The position numbers were made by a program, and so were the translations under genes. A stretch of 58,503 bases of DNA from Candidatus Omnitrophota bacterium (lineage in GTDB: Bacteria; Omnitrophota; Gorgyraeia; Aquiviventales; Aquiviventaceae): positions 1-58,503 of the forward strand of contig JACPRA010000024.1 in NCBI GenBank assembly GCA_016190215.1, read 5' to 3'. The notes below the pieces were generated by a model. The model was not told where the DNA came from. It ran no database searches and saw only the letters and a list, made by a program, of their open reading frames with translations. Shown piece after piece: positions 30,977 to 40,780 of the stretch (positions are counted from its first letter, which is position 1; each line of letters starts with the position of its first letter).

Positions 30977-32914
30977 TCACGCTCCTGTGCCGGACTCTTC
31001 AGGCGGCGGTGGCTCATGCGGATCCGCCCGCCGGTGCGTTTGGTCCGCACCCGAGGGCAGCCCCGTAACCCACGTCCACTTCATCGGATACTCGTCCGGA
31101 TCGAAGATGACGAAGTAGAAATGCCAGACGAGAATCGCCAAACACGCGAGGACCGCCTCGTAATAATGCACGGCAGTCACCACGTCGAAGAACCACTTCG
31201 GGAACACGCGCAACGTCCAGTCTTCCCACGTCATCATACCGCCGGTCACCGCCATGATGACCGAGCCCCAGACCAGCGCCCAGTACTCGGCCTTCTCGAT
31301 GTAGCTATAGCGGGCAAAGACCGGACGCTCGCGACGCCACCCGAGGTAATAGGCCAGCATCTGCCAGGGCTGCACCAGGTCAATCCGCCGCGGCAGCAGC
31401 GCGCGGACATGGTGCCGCCCCCGGGACGTCAACAGCACGTAGCCCAGGTGGTAGAGCGCGAGCCCGCAGAACACCACCGCCGCCGCCCGGTGGCCGAAAC
31501 TGCGCCAGTCCACGCGGCCGAGGAAGGGGCTGGCCCACCAGGCCTGCGGAGACGTGAGCGCAAACCCCGTATAGGCCAGGAGCAGGAAGGCGACGATCAG
31601 GACCACGTGCTGGACCCGCACGCTGAGGCTCATCCGCGGCCGGACGCGCGCGGCCGCCATCCGCGCGTAGTGGGCCCGGAATTTTTTCAGGAAATCCAGC
31701 AGGTTATGCAGCGCCATCCCGCCGATCACCAACACGATCAGGACCAGATAGAACCGGCGCACCACCGACACCGCGACGTGCTCGAGCCCCGGCCGGGTCC
31801 CGGAGTGGATTTGGCCCTTCGCCACCTGGGCGCTGACCCCGGCGTGGCACTGGCTGCAGGTCTTGGCCAAATTACCGGGATTGATGGAGGACTGGGGGTC
31901 GCCGGCGGGGAGAATATCGTGCGTCCCATGACAGGACGCGCAGTTGGCTGCCGTCACCGATCCCCCCTGCAAGGCCAGCCCGTGGAAGCTGTCCATGTAG
32001 GTCTCGACGACATGGGGAGACAGCTGGTACTTGGTCGTGATGCGCTCCGCCGCGTGGCACTGCCCGCAGGTCTCGGGGATTTGCGAGGGGAACACTTTGG
32101 CCGATACGGTCTTCACCGCCTCAATCGAATGCTCGCCGTGGCAGTCGGTGCAGACGGGCGCGTCCCGCTTCCCCGCCTGCATCGCCTTCCCGTGGACGCT
32201 GCGCAGATACGTGTCCTGGATATTCTCGTGGCACTTCCCGCACGTCGCAGCAATGCGCTGCCAGTGCAGCTTGGAGGCCGGGTTGGTCGCTTTGTGGAGG
32301 TCGTGAGAGCCGTGGCAATCGGTGCAGGCCGCGGCGGCGGCGTTGCCGGCCTTCAAGAGCGCGAGCCCGTGCACGCTCTGTTCATAGGACGCCACCGGCA
32401 ATCGCTGGCTCAGATGGAACTTCGCCATCTCCTCGGTCTTCCCATGGCAGCGGCCGCACGTGTCGGGGATATTGGCGTGGAAGACCGGCGAGGCCGGGTC
32501 GCGGGAATTGCGCAGCTCGTGGGGGCTGCCGTGGCAGTCCCGGCAGGAGGCGGCTTCGGACACCCCCCGTGTGAGGGCGAGGCCGTGGTCGCTCTTCAGG
32601 TAGACGTCGGCTTCGATCTGATGGCACGCCGCGCAGCTGACCGGTGCGGCCGGCACGTCGTGGGGGACTGCCGTGATGTCGGTGTGGCAGCTCGCGCACT
32701 GGTGGGCGCCGTGGATGGACGCCTCGAACCGCGCCGGATCCACGAAGCGCTCGGCGGAGGGATCGCCGTGGCAGGCGAGGCAGGTGGCGTTGTCGATCGC
32801 CTCCGGGGCCGGGGGTGCTGGCGCATCTTCCTGCGCGGCCGCGGCGGCCGAAAGAAGGAGCGTTCCAAGGACAATCAGGCACGGCCGGCGCATGCGGAAT
32901 GGGAGCGCGATCAT
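30977..32914 (-). CDS. 11-heme cytochrome c fused to a cytochrome b-type membrane domain
   Basis: Eleven CXXCH motifs (CLACH to CSQCH) followed by TM helices (GHRAAAVVFCGLALYHLGY...). Confidence 0.88.
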   Translation of the reverse strand: MIALPFRMRRPCLIVLGTLLLSAAAAAQEDAPAPPAPEAIDNATCLACHGDPSAERFVDPARFEASIHGAHQCASCHTDITAVPHDVPAAPVSCAACHQIEADVYLKSDHGLALTRGVSEAASCRDCHGSPHELRNSRDPASPVFHANIPDTCGRCHGKTEEMAKFHLSQRLPVASYEQSVHGLALLKAGNAAAAACTDCHGSHDLHKATNPASKLHWQRIAATCGKCHENIQDTYLRSVHGKAMQAGKRDAPVCTDCHGEHSIEAVKTVSAKVFPSQIPETCGQCHAAERITTKYQLSPHVVETYMDSFHGLALQGGSVTAANCASCHGTHDILPAGDPQSSINPGNLAKTCSQCHAGVSAQVAKGQIHSGTRPGLEHVAVSVVRRFYLVLIVLVIGGMALHNLLDFLKKFRAHYARMAAARVRPRMSLSVRVQHVVLIVAFLLLAYTGFALTSPQAWWASPFLGRVDWRSFGHRAAAVVFCGLALYHLGYVLLTSRGRHHVRALLPRRIDLVQPWQMLAYYLGWRRERPVFARYSYIEKAEYWALVWGSVIMAVTGGMMTWEDWTLRVFPKWFFDVVTAVHYYEAVLACLAILVWHFYFVIFDPDEYPMKWTWVTGLPSGADQTHRRADPHEPPPPEESGTGA

Positions 32915-32924
32915 GCCGGGCCGG

Positions 32925-34454
32925 CTAGAGCCCGCTGGTCCCGGTATGGCACTCGCTGCATTTGAATTCGGTGACATCCACCCCCACGTCCACCGGGTGG
33001 CGGAACGGCTGGGCCTCCAGCCGGGCCTGGGCGACCTCCTCCGGGGGGCCTTGAGCGAGGATGGTATGGCAGGCGGCGCAGTCTTTCGTGAGGACCGTGC
33101 CGTCGCGGCTCTTATGCAACCCATCGTGGCAGCGGAAACAGCCCTGCGCGTTCAGATGGCCGACGTGGTTGGGATGCACGCGCCAGTCGGTGCGCATCTC
33201 CGGAAAGAAATTCCTGGCGTAGATGCGTTGCAACTCGGCCGTCGCCTGTTGAATAGCCACCCCCTGCTCCCGAACGCGCTCCGGGTACTCGCGCTGGTAA
33301 AACTCCGCCAGCCCTTTCAACAGGGCGGCGGAGGCCTCCGCGTCCGACACATACTCCTGCGACAGCAACCGGATGGCTTCGCGCTTCAGGTACGGAAGGG
33401 AGCGGTCCAGCCGGCCAGCCTCGAACGCTTCCTCGACCGCGCGGTCCGGTGGGCGGAACACATGGGAGGGGCGGTTGTGGCAATCCAGGCAGTCCATCCG
33501 GCGCATGGTCGCCTTCGCCAACTGCTCCGGCGAGAGCGGCTGCTCGGTGGACATGTATTCCCTCACGTGCCCGTCGCGATCCGCGACGCGCACCCACGGA
33601 ATCGTCTCGCGCTGCTCGTCGGAGGCGACGTAGTAGATGTCGTTCTTGATGTTCATGTGCCAGTGGATGCCTGTGGGCGCGCCGACGGCCGGATCGCCGC
33701 CGCCGATCTTCAGGAGCATCTGGATCTGCCAGGGGCTGTTCTGCTCATCCGCCAGGTAGTGGGTGAAGGTCTTCTGCTGGGCGCCGAAGAACTTCGCGGG
33801 CCAATGGCACTGCTCGCAGGTTTCCTGGGCCGGGCGCAGGTTCTTGACCGGCGAGGGGATGGGCCGGGGATAGCGGCCCGTGGTCACGGCATAGACCTGA
33901 TAGAGGCCGCTGAGCTTGGAGCGCACGTACCAGCTCGCGCCCGGCCCCACGTGGCACTGGGTGCACGCCACGCGCGCATGCGGGGAGTGTTGGTAGGCCG
34001 TGTACTCCGGCTTCATCACCTGATGGCACACCAGGCCGCAAAACTGCACCGACTCGGTGAAGTGATAGGCGCGGTAGCCGGTGATGGACAGCAGCACGCC
34101 CATAACAATCAGCGCGCTCAACGCCCCGACCACCCCCACTTGATGCCGGGGGTTGTTCAGATCCACCCGGGGCCAGCGGTGCGCCGGCGCGTCGGGCCGG
34201 CGGCGACGGCGGGCGCGCTCCCAGAAGGCGCCCAGCACCAGCACCCCGACGCCGGCCATGGCCACCATGGGCAGCGTCAAATAAATCAGGATCCCCAGAT
34301 ACGGGTTGGTCCGATGGCTGAACAAGTCCGCCGCCATCAAGGGCAGGCCCACCGCCGTGCTGATGACGGCCACGGCGCCGCCGGCCAGGCTGATGGGATT
34401 GCGCAGGAGGCTGGGCGGACGCGGAGCGGCGGGCGGACGGGGGGTCTCACTCAT
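32925..34454 (-). CDS. Membrane-anchored multiheme cytochrome c (NapC/NirT-like, about 7 hemes)
   Basis: TM segments, then CGLVCH (CX3CH), CTQCH, CEQCH, CLDCH, CFRCH, CAACH, CSECH. Confidence 0.85.
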   Translation of the reverse strand: MSETPRPPAAPRPPSLLRNPISLAGGAVAVISTAVGLPLMAADLFSHRTNPYLGILIYLTLPMVAMAGVGVLVLGAFWERARRRRRPDAPAHRWPRVDLNNPRHQVGVVGALSALIVMGVLLSITGYRAYHFTESVQFCGLVCHQVMKPEYTAYQHSPHARVACTQCHVGPGASWYVRSKLSGLYQVYAVTTGRYPRPIPSPVKNLRPAQETCEQCHWPAKFFGAQQKTFTHYLADEQNSPWQIQMLLKIGGGDPAVGAPTGIHWHMNIKNDIYYVASDEQRETIPWVRVADRDGHVREYMSTEQPLSPEQLAKATMRRMDCLDCHNRPSHVFRPPDRAVEEAFEAGRLDRSLPYLKREAIRLLSQEYVSDAEASAALLKGLAEFYQREYPERVREQGVAIQQATAELQRIYARNFFPEMRTDWRVHPNHVGHLNAQGCFRCHDGLHKSRDGTVLTKDCAACHTILAQGPPEEVAQARLEAQPFRHPVDVGVDVTEFKCSECHTGTSGL

Positions 34455-34516
34455 GGCGCTTCTCGGCTATCATAGCGGAAAATCACCACGCGCACGGTGA
34501 AAACTACCGGACACGC

Positions 34517-35818
34517 TTACGGGGATGCCGGCGGAGACGGGGGTGTGGGAGGTCGCGCAGCGTCTGAACGCTCAAGATCTCGAATCCACAACAGGAGCCC
34601 GGCGATCAACAACCCCAGGACAGCCAGGGTGATCCACAACCCCTCGCGGCGAAAGTGAAATTCATGGATGGCCGCGACGCCATGCTCCTCCGCGGCGCGC
34701 GCATGCCGCTGCCCCTCTTCGGCGATCGGCTGCAAGGCTGACGGGGAGAACGCATGGACGTACGCCCGCGTCTGCGTCAGCTTCGTCTCGGCCTCCCGCA
34801 GCTCAAACTCCGCTTCGCTGACGTCCATCCCCAGCCGGCCGGCTTGCTTGACCGTCGCCTCGGCGCCGGCGATCTGCGCCTTCACGCGCTCCACCGCTTC
34901 CCGCATCTGCTGCGCGCTTGCATACCCGGCCGATCCGGGCTCGTGGCAGCCGATGCAGACCGCGTCCGGACCGACCCCCAGCATCTCGTCCGTGGGCTTG
35001 CGGATCAAATGGTTCCCGTGGCAGACTTCGCATTCCGGCAGCCCCAGGGACTCATGCGCGGCCTTGTGCGGGCTGGCGGCAAACAGATCCCGCGTCAGCG
35101 CATGGCACTGGGCGCACACGTTGCCGACGGCAATCGCCCCCGGCCTCGCCGCCTCGTGCGAGCCGTGGCAGCTCGCGCAGTGGGGCGCGGCGCGGTCGCC
35201 GCGGAACAACAGCGCCTGGCCGTGGACGCTCTGCGAGTATTCCCAGTGCTGGTTCACCGGCAGGCCGTGCCGGTCCATCAGCTCGGCATCGGTATGACAG
35301 GACGCGCAAGTTCCGGGAATGTTCGTCGGGAACACCGGCGAGAGCGGGTCCTTTTTAGAGCGGATGCCGTGGACGCCGTGGCAGCTCGTGCAGACCGCCA
35401 CGTCGGCTTCCCCCTGGCCGAGCCTCTTCCCATGCTGGCTGGTGAGATATTTCGCGTATTGGTCGGTGGGGAGATTGGGGTTGTACTTGCGCATGTAGGC
35501 CGGGTCCGCGTGGCAGCGCGCGCAGAATTGCGGGGTCTCGGCGATCGTCGGCTTGCCCAGAAACCCCTGGGAGGGATCCATCGCAACCATGGGATCCGAA
35601 GAGGTCGGATCCCCGCCGTGGCAATCGGCGCAGGAGAGCCCGCGCTGGCCATGCACATCGCTCTCGAGAAACAGGGTGGCCGGGCCGCGCGTCTGTTCTT
35701 CCATCGCGTGGTGGCACTCAAGGCAACTATTCGGCGGCGGTTCGGCAGCCGATGCCGCCGTCATCCAAACGACGCACCCGAAGCCGAGATACCACCCGAA
35801 CCGCCGGCGGCAGGTCAT
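34517..35818 (-). CDS. 9-heme cytochrome c with C-terminal TM anchor
   Basis: MTCRRRFGWYLGFGCVVW signal; CLECH, CADCH, CARCH, CTSCH, CASCH, CASCH, CAQCH, CEVCH, CIGCH. Confidence 0.87.
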   Translation of the reverse strand: MTCRRRFGWYLGFGCVVWMTAASAAEPPPNSCLECHHAMEEQTRGPATLFLESDVHGQRGLSCADCHGGDPTSSDPMVAMDPSQGFLGKPTIAETPQFCARCHADPAYMRKYNPNLPTDQYAKYLTSQHGKRLGQGEADVAVCTSCHGVHGIRSKKDPLSPVFPTNIPGTCASCHTDAELMDRHGLPVNQHWEYSQSVHGQALLFRGDRAAPHCASCHGSHEAARPGAIAVGNVCAQCHALTRDLFAASPHKAAHESLGLPECEVCHGNHLIRKPTDEMLGVGPDAVCIGCHEPGSAGYASAQQMREAVERVKAQIAGAEATVKQAGRLGMDVSEAEFELREAETKLTQTRAYVHAFSPSALQPIAEEGQRHARAAEEHGVAAIHEFHFRREGLWITLAVLGLLIAGLLLWIRDLERSDAARPPTPPSPPASP

Positions 35819-36888
35819 GGGTGCGCCGAGGTCCAAACGGCGTATCCCGTCGTGCCGATGACGTACGCCATCGCGAGCACCCCCGCCGCCCATACCATCC
35901 AATGCGACCGGCCCCGGCGAGCCGGCTGATCCAGCCACGGCACCAGCACCAGGAGCCCCGCCGCCGCGGTCGTAGACGCCACGGCGATCAGCTCGCCCTC
36001 GATGCCGAAGAGGTGCCCGGGGATGAGCTTGAGCGTTTGGAACATCCAGAGGAAATACCACTCCGGCTGGATGCCGACCGGCGTGGGCGCAAACGGATCG
36101 GCCTTGTCTCCCAGCGTCGCCGGCCAATAGACGGCCAACCCCAAGATCACCCCCAGCACGATGACCCAGACCAGCAGATCCCGAAGGAAAAAATTCGGGA
36201 AGAACGGTATGGAGCGCTCGTCTTTCACCGACAGCGGCTTGCTCATGCCTTGCAGCTGAATCATGAACAGGTGGAGGCCCATGAGGGCGAGCAAGCCGAC
36301 CGGCAGCACCGCGATATGCAGCCAAAAAAACCGGGTCAAGGTCAGATCGCCGACATCGCTGCCTCCCCGCAGCAACGTTTGGGTCAGCGGACCGACGTAC
36401 GGCACCACGCCGGCAATCTCGGTGCCCACCTTGGTGGCGAAGAACGCCAGCGTGTTCCAGGGCAAGAGATAGCCGGTGAACCCGAACCCCATCAAGAGGA
36501 ACAGCAAGCACACGCCGCTGACCCAGGTCAGCTCCCGCGGCGGACGGTAGGCCTTCAAGAAAAACGTGCTGGCCAAGTGGACCATGGCGGAAAAGATGGC
36601 CAGATTCGCCGCCCACGCGTGGACCGAACGCACCAGCCAGCCGAATTCCACCCGGGTCATGAGAAACCGCACCGACTCAAACGCGGTCTCCGCCGACGGA
36701 CGGTAGTACAACAGCAGCAGGAGACCGCTGGCGATCTGGACGCCGATGAGCAGCAGCGTCGCCCCGCCCCAGTAGTACCAGATGGTGTGCCGGTGGAGGG
36801 GGACGGTTTTATGCGAGGTGAATTCGATCAGGCCGCCGAGCTGATAGCGCGCGCGGAAGAACGCCGCGAGACGATCCTGAAGACGCAT
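35815..36888 (-). CDS. Cytochrome b of a Rieske/cyt b (bc/b6f-like) complex
   Basis: HTIWYYWGGATLLLIGVQIASGLLLLLYYRPS...RSVHAWAANLAIFSAMVHLAS...GFTGYLLPWNTLAFFATKVGTEIAGVVPYVG; PEWYFLWMFQTLK. Confidence 0.93.
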   Translation of the reverse strand: MRLQDRLAAFFRARYQLGGLIEFTSHKTVPLHRHTIWYYWGGATLLLIGVQIASGLLLLLYYRPSAETAFESVRFLMTRVEFGWLVRSVHAWAANLAIFSAMVHLASTFFLKAYRPPRELTWVSGVCLLFLLMGFGFTGYLLPWNTLAFFATKVGTEIAGVVPYVGPLTQTLLRGGSDVGDLTLTRFFWLHIAVLPVGLLALMGLHLFMIQLQGMSKPLSVKDERSIPFFPNFFLRDLLVWVIVLGVILGLAVYWPATLGDKADPFAPTPVGIQPEWYFLWMFQTLKLIPGHLFGIEGELIAVASTTAAAGLLVLVPWLDQPARRGRSHWMVWAAGVLAMAYVIGTTGYAVWTSAHP

Positions 36889-37331
36889 TACGACTTCGAA
36901 ACCACAATCTCGTCTCCCCGCACGTGCACTTGGTAGGCCTCAAGCGGCCTGGGGGGCGGTCCGGAGACGACCTGGCCGTTGAGGTCGAACTTGCCGTTGT
37001 GGCAGGCGCACCAGATGCCGCTCGCTTCCTCGTTGTACTGGACGGTGCAGTTCAGGTGGGTGCACACGGCGGAAAACGCCCGGAGATCGCCGTAGGGCGT
37101 ATTCACCAGGATCGCCGGGCGATTGCCGAACCGAAAGATCCGGGCGGTGTTGGTCGCCAGCTCCCCCACCTTGGCGGCCACGACGCTGGACACCGTCACC
37201 TCGCTGAGCCGCGGAGGAGCGAGATAGCGCGCCACCGGATAGAAGGCCGCCCCGAAGAGGGCCAGCACCCCACCCTTCAGCAGATACCGCAAAAATGCCC
37301 GCCGGCTGACGAATTCCTTGGGGCACATCAA
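36888..37331 (-). CDS. Rieske 2Fe-2S protein
   Basis: CTHLNC and CACHNGKFDLNGQVVSGPPPRPL motifs; N-terminal TM. Confidence 0.94.
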   Translation of the reverse strand: MMCPKEFVSRRAFLRYLLKGGVLALFGAAFYPVARYLAPPRLSEVTVSSVVAAKVGELATNTARIFRFGNRPAILVNTPYGDLRAFSAVCTHLNCTVQYNEEASGIWCACHNGKFDLNGQVVSGPPPRPLEAYQVHVRGDEIVVSKS

Positions 37332-39430
37332 AACTTCTGCGACACCTCAAACCAGAGGACGTGAGCGGTGTATTCGCCACCCTCGACGTTTTCATTCGGG
37401 TTATAGGTGTAGAGGTTGTACTCGGCCCCGACGGACGTATCCTGCAGCTTCACCGGCGACCATTTCACGCCGGTCGTGAGATCGAGCTTATGGAAGTCGG
37501 CCCCGTACGGCATCGCGGTATTGGCAAAGTCATTGAAGTTCTCCGCCCAGGAGTACTGCATGGTGCCGTTCAGCATCACGTTGGGCTTGAACGCATAGTC
37601 CGCGCCGAACATCCAGGTGTTCACATCCGCATTAAACGCCGGGATGGTGTACACCGGGAGGTTGCTCCCGGGATTCATCGACGTCAACCGCGCCGGCGTG
37701 GTCATCGAGGCGGTCTGCCGCGAAAACGTCGCCGTGGTCACCAGGTCGCGCGCCGGCTGCAGCATGACGTCGAACGTGTAGATATTGGAGAGCGACCCGG
37801 TTTTGGCGATGGACTGGCTTTCGGCTCGGGTCGCGTACGTGTCCGCCCGAAGCTGGTAGCGGAAGGACGGCCGAAACCACCGGCAGGGCTTGAGTGTGAT
37901 CCGCGTGGAGAACTCATCCGTGTGGGTGCTTTGCCCGTCGAAGAACGCCGAGCGGGCGCCGGAGGCTACGGTTTCCCGCTGATCGTCATAGTCGTTGTTA
38001 TGCACCCGATGCCGCACCTGGGAGGTGAGATCGAGGAACGGCCAGGGGTTCGTCCGCCCGCCCAACGTCCAGGCGCTGCGTTGCACATGCGTCACGGTCT
38101 CTCGCGTAAAGACCTCCGTCGCCACCGCATCGTTGCCGGTATCCGGGCCGTCCAGGCTCTGGCGATCCTCCCGCAGCAGCATGCGGGATTGCTCAAACTC
38201 CAATTCCGTGTACAGCGCTGTCCGCGGGACGCCGGTGAATCGCAGGGACAGCCCCTCCCCCCACCGCGCCGTTTTCGCATCCGCCAGCGTCACCTCTTGG
38301 TGATCCATCACTTGATCGAAGGCCTCGGGAGAAGACACATATTCCGAATACCACGGATAGACGGAATTGCCGTGGCGCGTGATGACCTCGGATTTGAGCT
38401 TGGCCCCGAAGCTGACCGTCTGCCACGGGTTGAAGGTGACGTGCTGCACCCAGGCGTGCGAGTCGTAGTCGTTGTCCGCCCGGGCGTTGATTTTGTTTTC
38501 GCCGCGCGAGAAGTTCGTAATGACGCCGGCCGCGTTCGTCTCCGTCATCGTTTCCGTCTCGCGGTTCTTCAGATGGTTGAAATGATAGCCCGACGACATC
38601 AGCACCTTGTCTTCCAGGAAGCTGCGCTCGCCTCCCAACGTGGTGGCCAAGAGGATGGCTTGCGGTCCTTGATTCTGCTGCCGGACCTTCGTGTCGGACG
38701 CCACCCCCGTGTTCGCCAGGTACCGCTCCTCCCGCAGGGTCTCGATGCGGGTAAATTCCCACCGCTGCTCCCCGTGCACGTTAAACCCGGCGAGGTCGTC
38801 TTTCTTCGCCTTCACGACAAAGGAGTCCACGGTCTCATTGACCTCCTGCCAGGACGGCCCGATGTTGCGCGCCTCGCCGACTTCCTTCACCGACGTCCAC
38901 GTCAGGCGCGATTTGGCGCCCTCTTTGAACTCCCGCTCATATTCCAACGCCAGCTCCGGCCAGCCCTCGAGCGTCAACCCCGTCTCAAACCCGAACTTCC
39001 CGATGTCCAATCGCAGGTCTTTATCCGTGGTGGGCAATTGGAAGGTCGCAAACCGGCGATGCGCGCCGGCGCCGTTATCGAAATACTTCCGGAATTCCGA
39101 GTAGCCGAAGTCGAAGAACCCCACGTCCTCTTTTTTGATGGCCAGCTCCGCCCCGAAATCATTGGCGCCGATGAGGGCGTGCCCTGCTCCGGACACTTCG
39201 ATGCCGTCCGGCGACGTGAAGTGCCCGGAAGCGTCCTTGATGCCGCCCGCATAGCCGTCATTCATCCAGTGATGGGCCCGAAACTTCCCGGCATCTCCGT
39301 CCACGGCGATGTACCGCATCGGCACCACTGTGATGGAGCCCTCGGCATCTGCGGCGTCGGCCGCGCGCCCTCCCGCGCACGCGCTCACGCCCAGGACGAC
39401 CGCCACTGCCCAGCACCTTGCGGCACGCAT
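37328..39430 (-). CDS. Outer-membrane beta-barrel, MtrB/PioB-like porin of a porin-cytochrome conduit
   Basis: Signal peptide, alternating beta-strand pattern, C-terminal aromatic WFEVSQKF; adjacent to MtrA/DmsE-like multiheme c. Confidence 0.75.
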   Translation of the reverse strand: MRAARCWAVAVVLGVSACAGGRAADAADAEGSITVVPMRYIAVDGDAGKFRAHHWMNDGYAGGIKDASGHFTSPDGIEVSGAGHALIGANDFGAELAIKKEDVGFFDFGYSEFRKYFDNGAGAHRRFATFQLPTTDKDLRLDIGKFGFETGLTLEGWPELALEYEREFKEGAKSRLTWTSVKEVGEARNIGPSWQEVNETVDSFVVKAKKDDLAGFNVHGEQRWEFTRIETLREERYLANTGVASDTKVRQQNQGPQAILLATTLGGERSFLEDKVLMSSGYHFNHLKNRETETMTETNAAGVITNFSRGENKINARADNDYDSHAWVQHVTFNPWQTVSFGAKLKSEVITRHGNSVYPWYSEYVSSPEAFDQVMDHQEVTLADAKTARWGEGLSLRFTGVPRTALYTELEFEQSRMLLREDRQSLDGPDTGNDAVATEVFTRETVTHVQRSAWTLGGRTNPWPFLDLTSQVRHRVHNNDYDDQRETVASGARSAFFDGQSTHTDEFSTRITLKPCRWFRPSFRYQLRADTYATRAESQSIAKTGSLSNIYTFDVMLQPARDLVTTATFSRQTASMTTPARLTSMNPGSNLPVYTIPAFNADVNTWMFGADYAFKPNVMLNGTMQYSWAENFNDFANTAMPYGADFHKLDLTTGVKWSPVKLQDTSVGAEYNLYTYNPNENVEGGEYTAHVLWFEVSQKF

Positions 39431-39455
39431 TCAGGACCTCCTCTTCTGATGATGA

Positions 39456-40631
39456 TTAATAACGCAGGTGTTCGTCAAAATTCGAGCCGTGGACCGCCGT
39501 ATGACACCCGGCGCTGAAACAGGTGCCTTGATTCAATCGGCTGGCATGGCCGGACCCGCCGATCGTCGGGAAGTTGGTCTGCGTATGGCAGCGCAAACAC
39601 AGGTTGGCATCGCGCGCGAGCAGCATCTTTTCATGGATCGACCCGTGGACCTTGTGGCAGGTCGTGCAGCCCTCGCGCAGCGCCTCATGCTCATTCACGA
39701 ACGGGCCGCGCTGGTCCTTATGGCACTTGAAGCACGTTTCGTTGATGTCCTTGAGCGAGGTGGCGGACCAGGGACGCACGTCAGGCGAGTGCGGGCTGTG
39801 GCAATCCGTGCAGCTCATCTTGCCTTCCACGACCGGATGGTGGTGGGGGAGGCGGAATTCCGCCTTCTTGTCGAGATGGCAGGCAAAGCAGGTGCTGGGG
39901 TCCTTGCTGGGATTGATGATGCCGCCCACCCCGCGTCCGCCGCCGGCGTCCACGTGCAGGCTGCCGGGCCCATGACAGGTCTCGCAGCCTTGCGCCTTGA
40001 CGTCCTCACCCGGGATGCTGATTCTGGCGTGGGTGGATTGTTGAAATTCCTTGAACTGCTTGACATGGCAGGCCGCGCAGGTTTCCGTGCCGACATACTC
40101 GGCGGGCGCCTTCTCAGGCTCCTCGGCCTGGGCATCCGGCACCAGCCAGTCCTCCCAACGGGAGGACGGCTTGGGCGGTGCGTCGTCCGCGGCGGGGAGG
40201 GCCGGCTCGGGCACGGCGGGAGCGGACGCCTCGGGAGCGGCGGCAGGTTCGGCCGACGCCTGCGGCTGGCCGACCGGCCGAGAGTCGGGATCGCTGGGAT
40301 CCGTGCCGGCCTTCAGCTCCTCGCCGATCGGCGCGCCGTCCGCATCCGGATCGGCCTGCTCCGCCGCTCGCAGATCCTCGACCGTCAGCTTCTTGGCGCC
40401 GAGATCCGCCTTCCATTGTTGCAAGGCCCGACCATAGCCGTTGAGGTCGCCTCGCTTGCCGATGGCGCCCTGGTGGCAGATGGTGCAGGAGTACGCCTTC
40501 GGGTCTTTATCCGGATAGGCTTGCTTGTACGTTTTGAGGTTGTCAATCGTCGCCCAAGCGGATGGACTGAAGCTGAGCCAGCAGCCGGCCAGGAGGAGAC
40601 CGGCGACGCCGGCGCGATGGGATGATGCCAT
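39456..40631 (-). CDS. MtrA/DmsE-like multiheme cytochrome c with extra N-terminal heme/Ca-binding-like segment
   Basis: CTICH, then DPDADGAPIGEELKAGTDPSDPDS, Pro/Ala linker, YVGTETCAACHVKQFKEFQQSTHARI...CETCH, CFACH, CTDCH, CFKCH, CTTCH, CLRCH, CFSAGCH. Confidence 0.85.
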   Translation of the reverse strand: MASSHRAGVAGLLLAGCWLSFSPSAWATIDNLKTYKQAYPDKDPKAYSCTICHQGAIGKRGDLNGYGRALQQWKADLGAKKLTVEDLRAAEQADPDADGAPIGEELKAGTDPSDPDSRPVGQPQASAEPAAAPEASAPAVPEPALPAADDAPPKPSSRWEDWLVPDAQAEEPEKAPAEYVGTETCAACHVKQFKEFQQSTHARISIPGEDVKAQGCETCHGPGSLHVDAGGGRGVGGIINPSKDPSTCFACHLDKKAEFRLPHHHPVVEGKMSCTDCHSPHSPDVRPWSATSLKDINETCFKCHKDQRGPFVNEHEALREGCTTCHKVHGSIHEKMLLARDANLCLRCHTQTNFPTIGGSGHASRLNQGTCFSAGCHTAVHGSNFDEHLRY

Positions 40632-40780
40632 TCAGCGAACTCCCTTCTGTGTGGACATGAGCGGTGTCTAGGCTTGCTTCTATGTGTTGAGGTTCTCAAT
40701 CGTCGCGGAGGCGGCGCGGGGACAGCTCAGCATCACGCAGAGTGCGGAGAGTGAAAAGAACGCGATCCGTGTAGCGGGAG

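Noticed and set aside
29555-32965. 1136-aa plus-strand ORF
   Set aside because: Antisense to ResB and the 11-heme cytochrome; low-complexity shadow frame with no domain signature.
32915-33124. N-terminal extension of the 11-heme cytochrome ORF
   Set aside because: Overlaps the end of the 7-heme gene out of frame; signal peptide begins near 32914.
34465-34480. GCTATCATAGC palindrome upstream of the 7-heme gene
   Set aside because: Odd-length and lacks the ATGAC-N4-GTCAT structure; at best a TATGAT -10 without a convincing -35.
35819-36616. N-terminal 266-aa extension of the 34517-36616 ORF
   Set aside because: Out-of-frame read of the cytochrome b gene; a proper signal peptide starts at 35818.
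37361-39517. 718-aa plus-strand ORF
   Set aside because: Antisense to the beta-barrel gene; no signal peptide or recognisable family.
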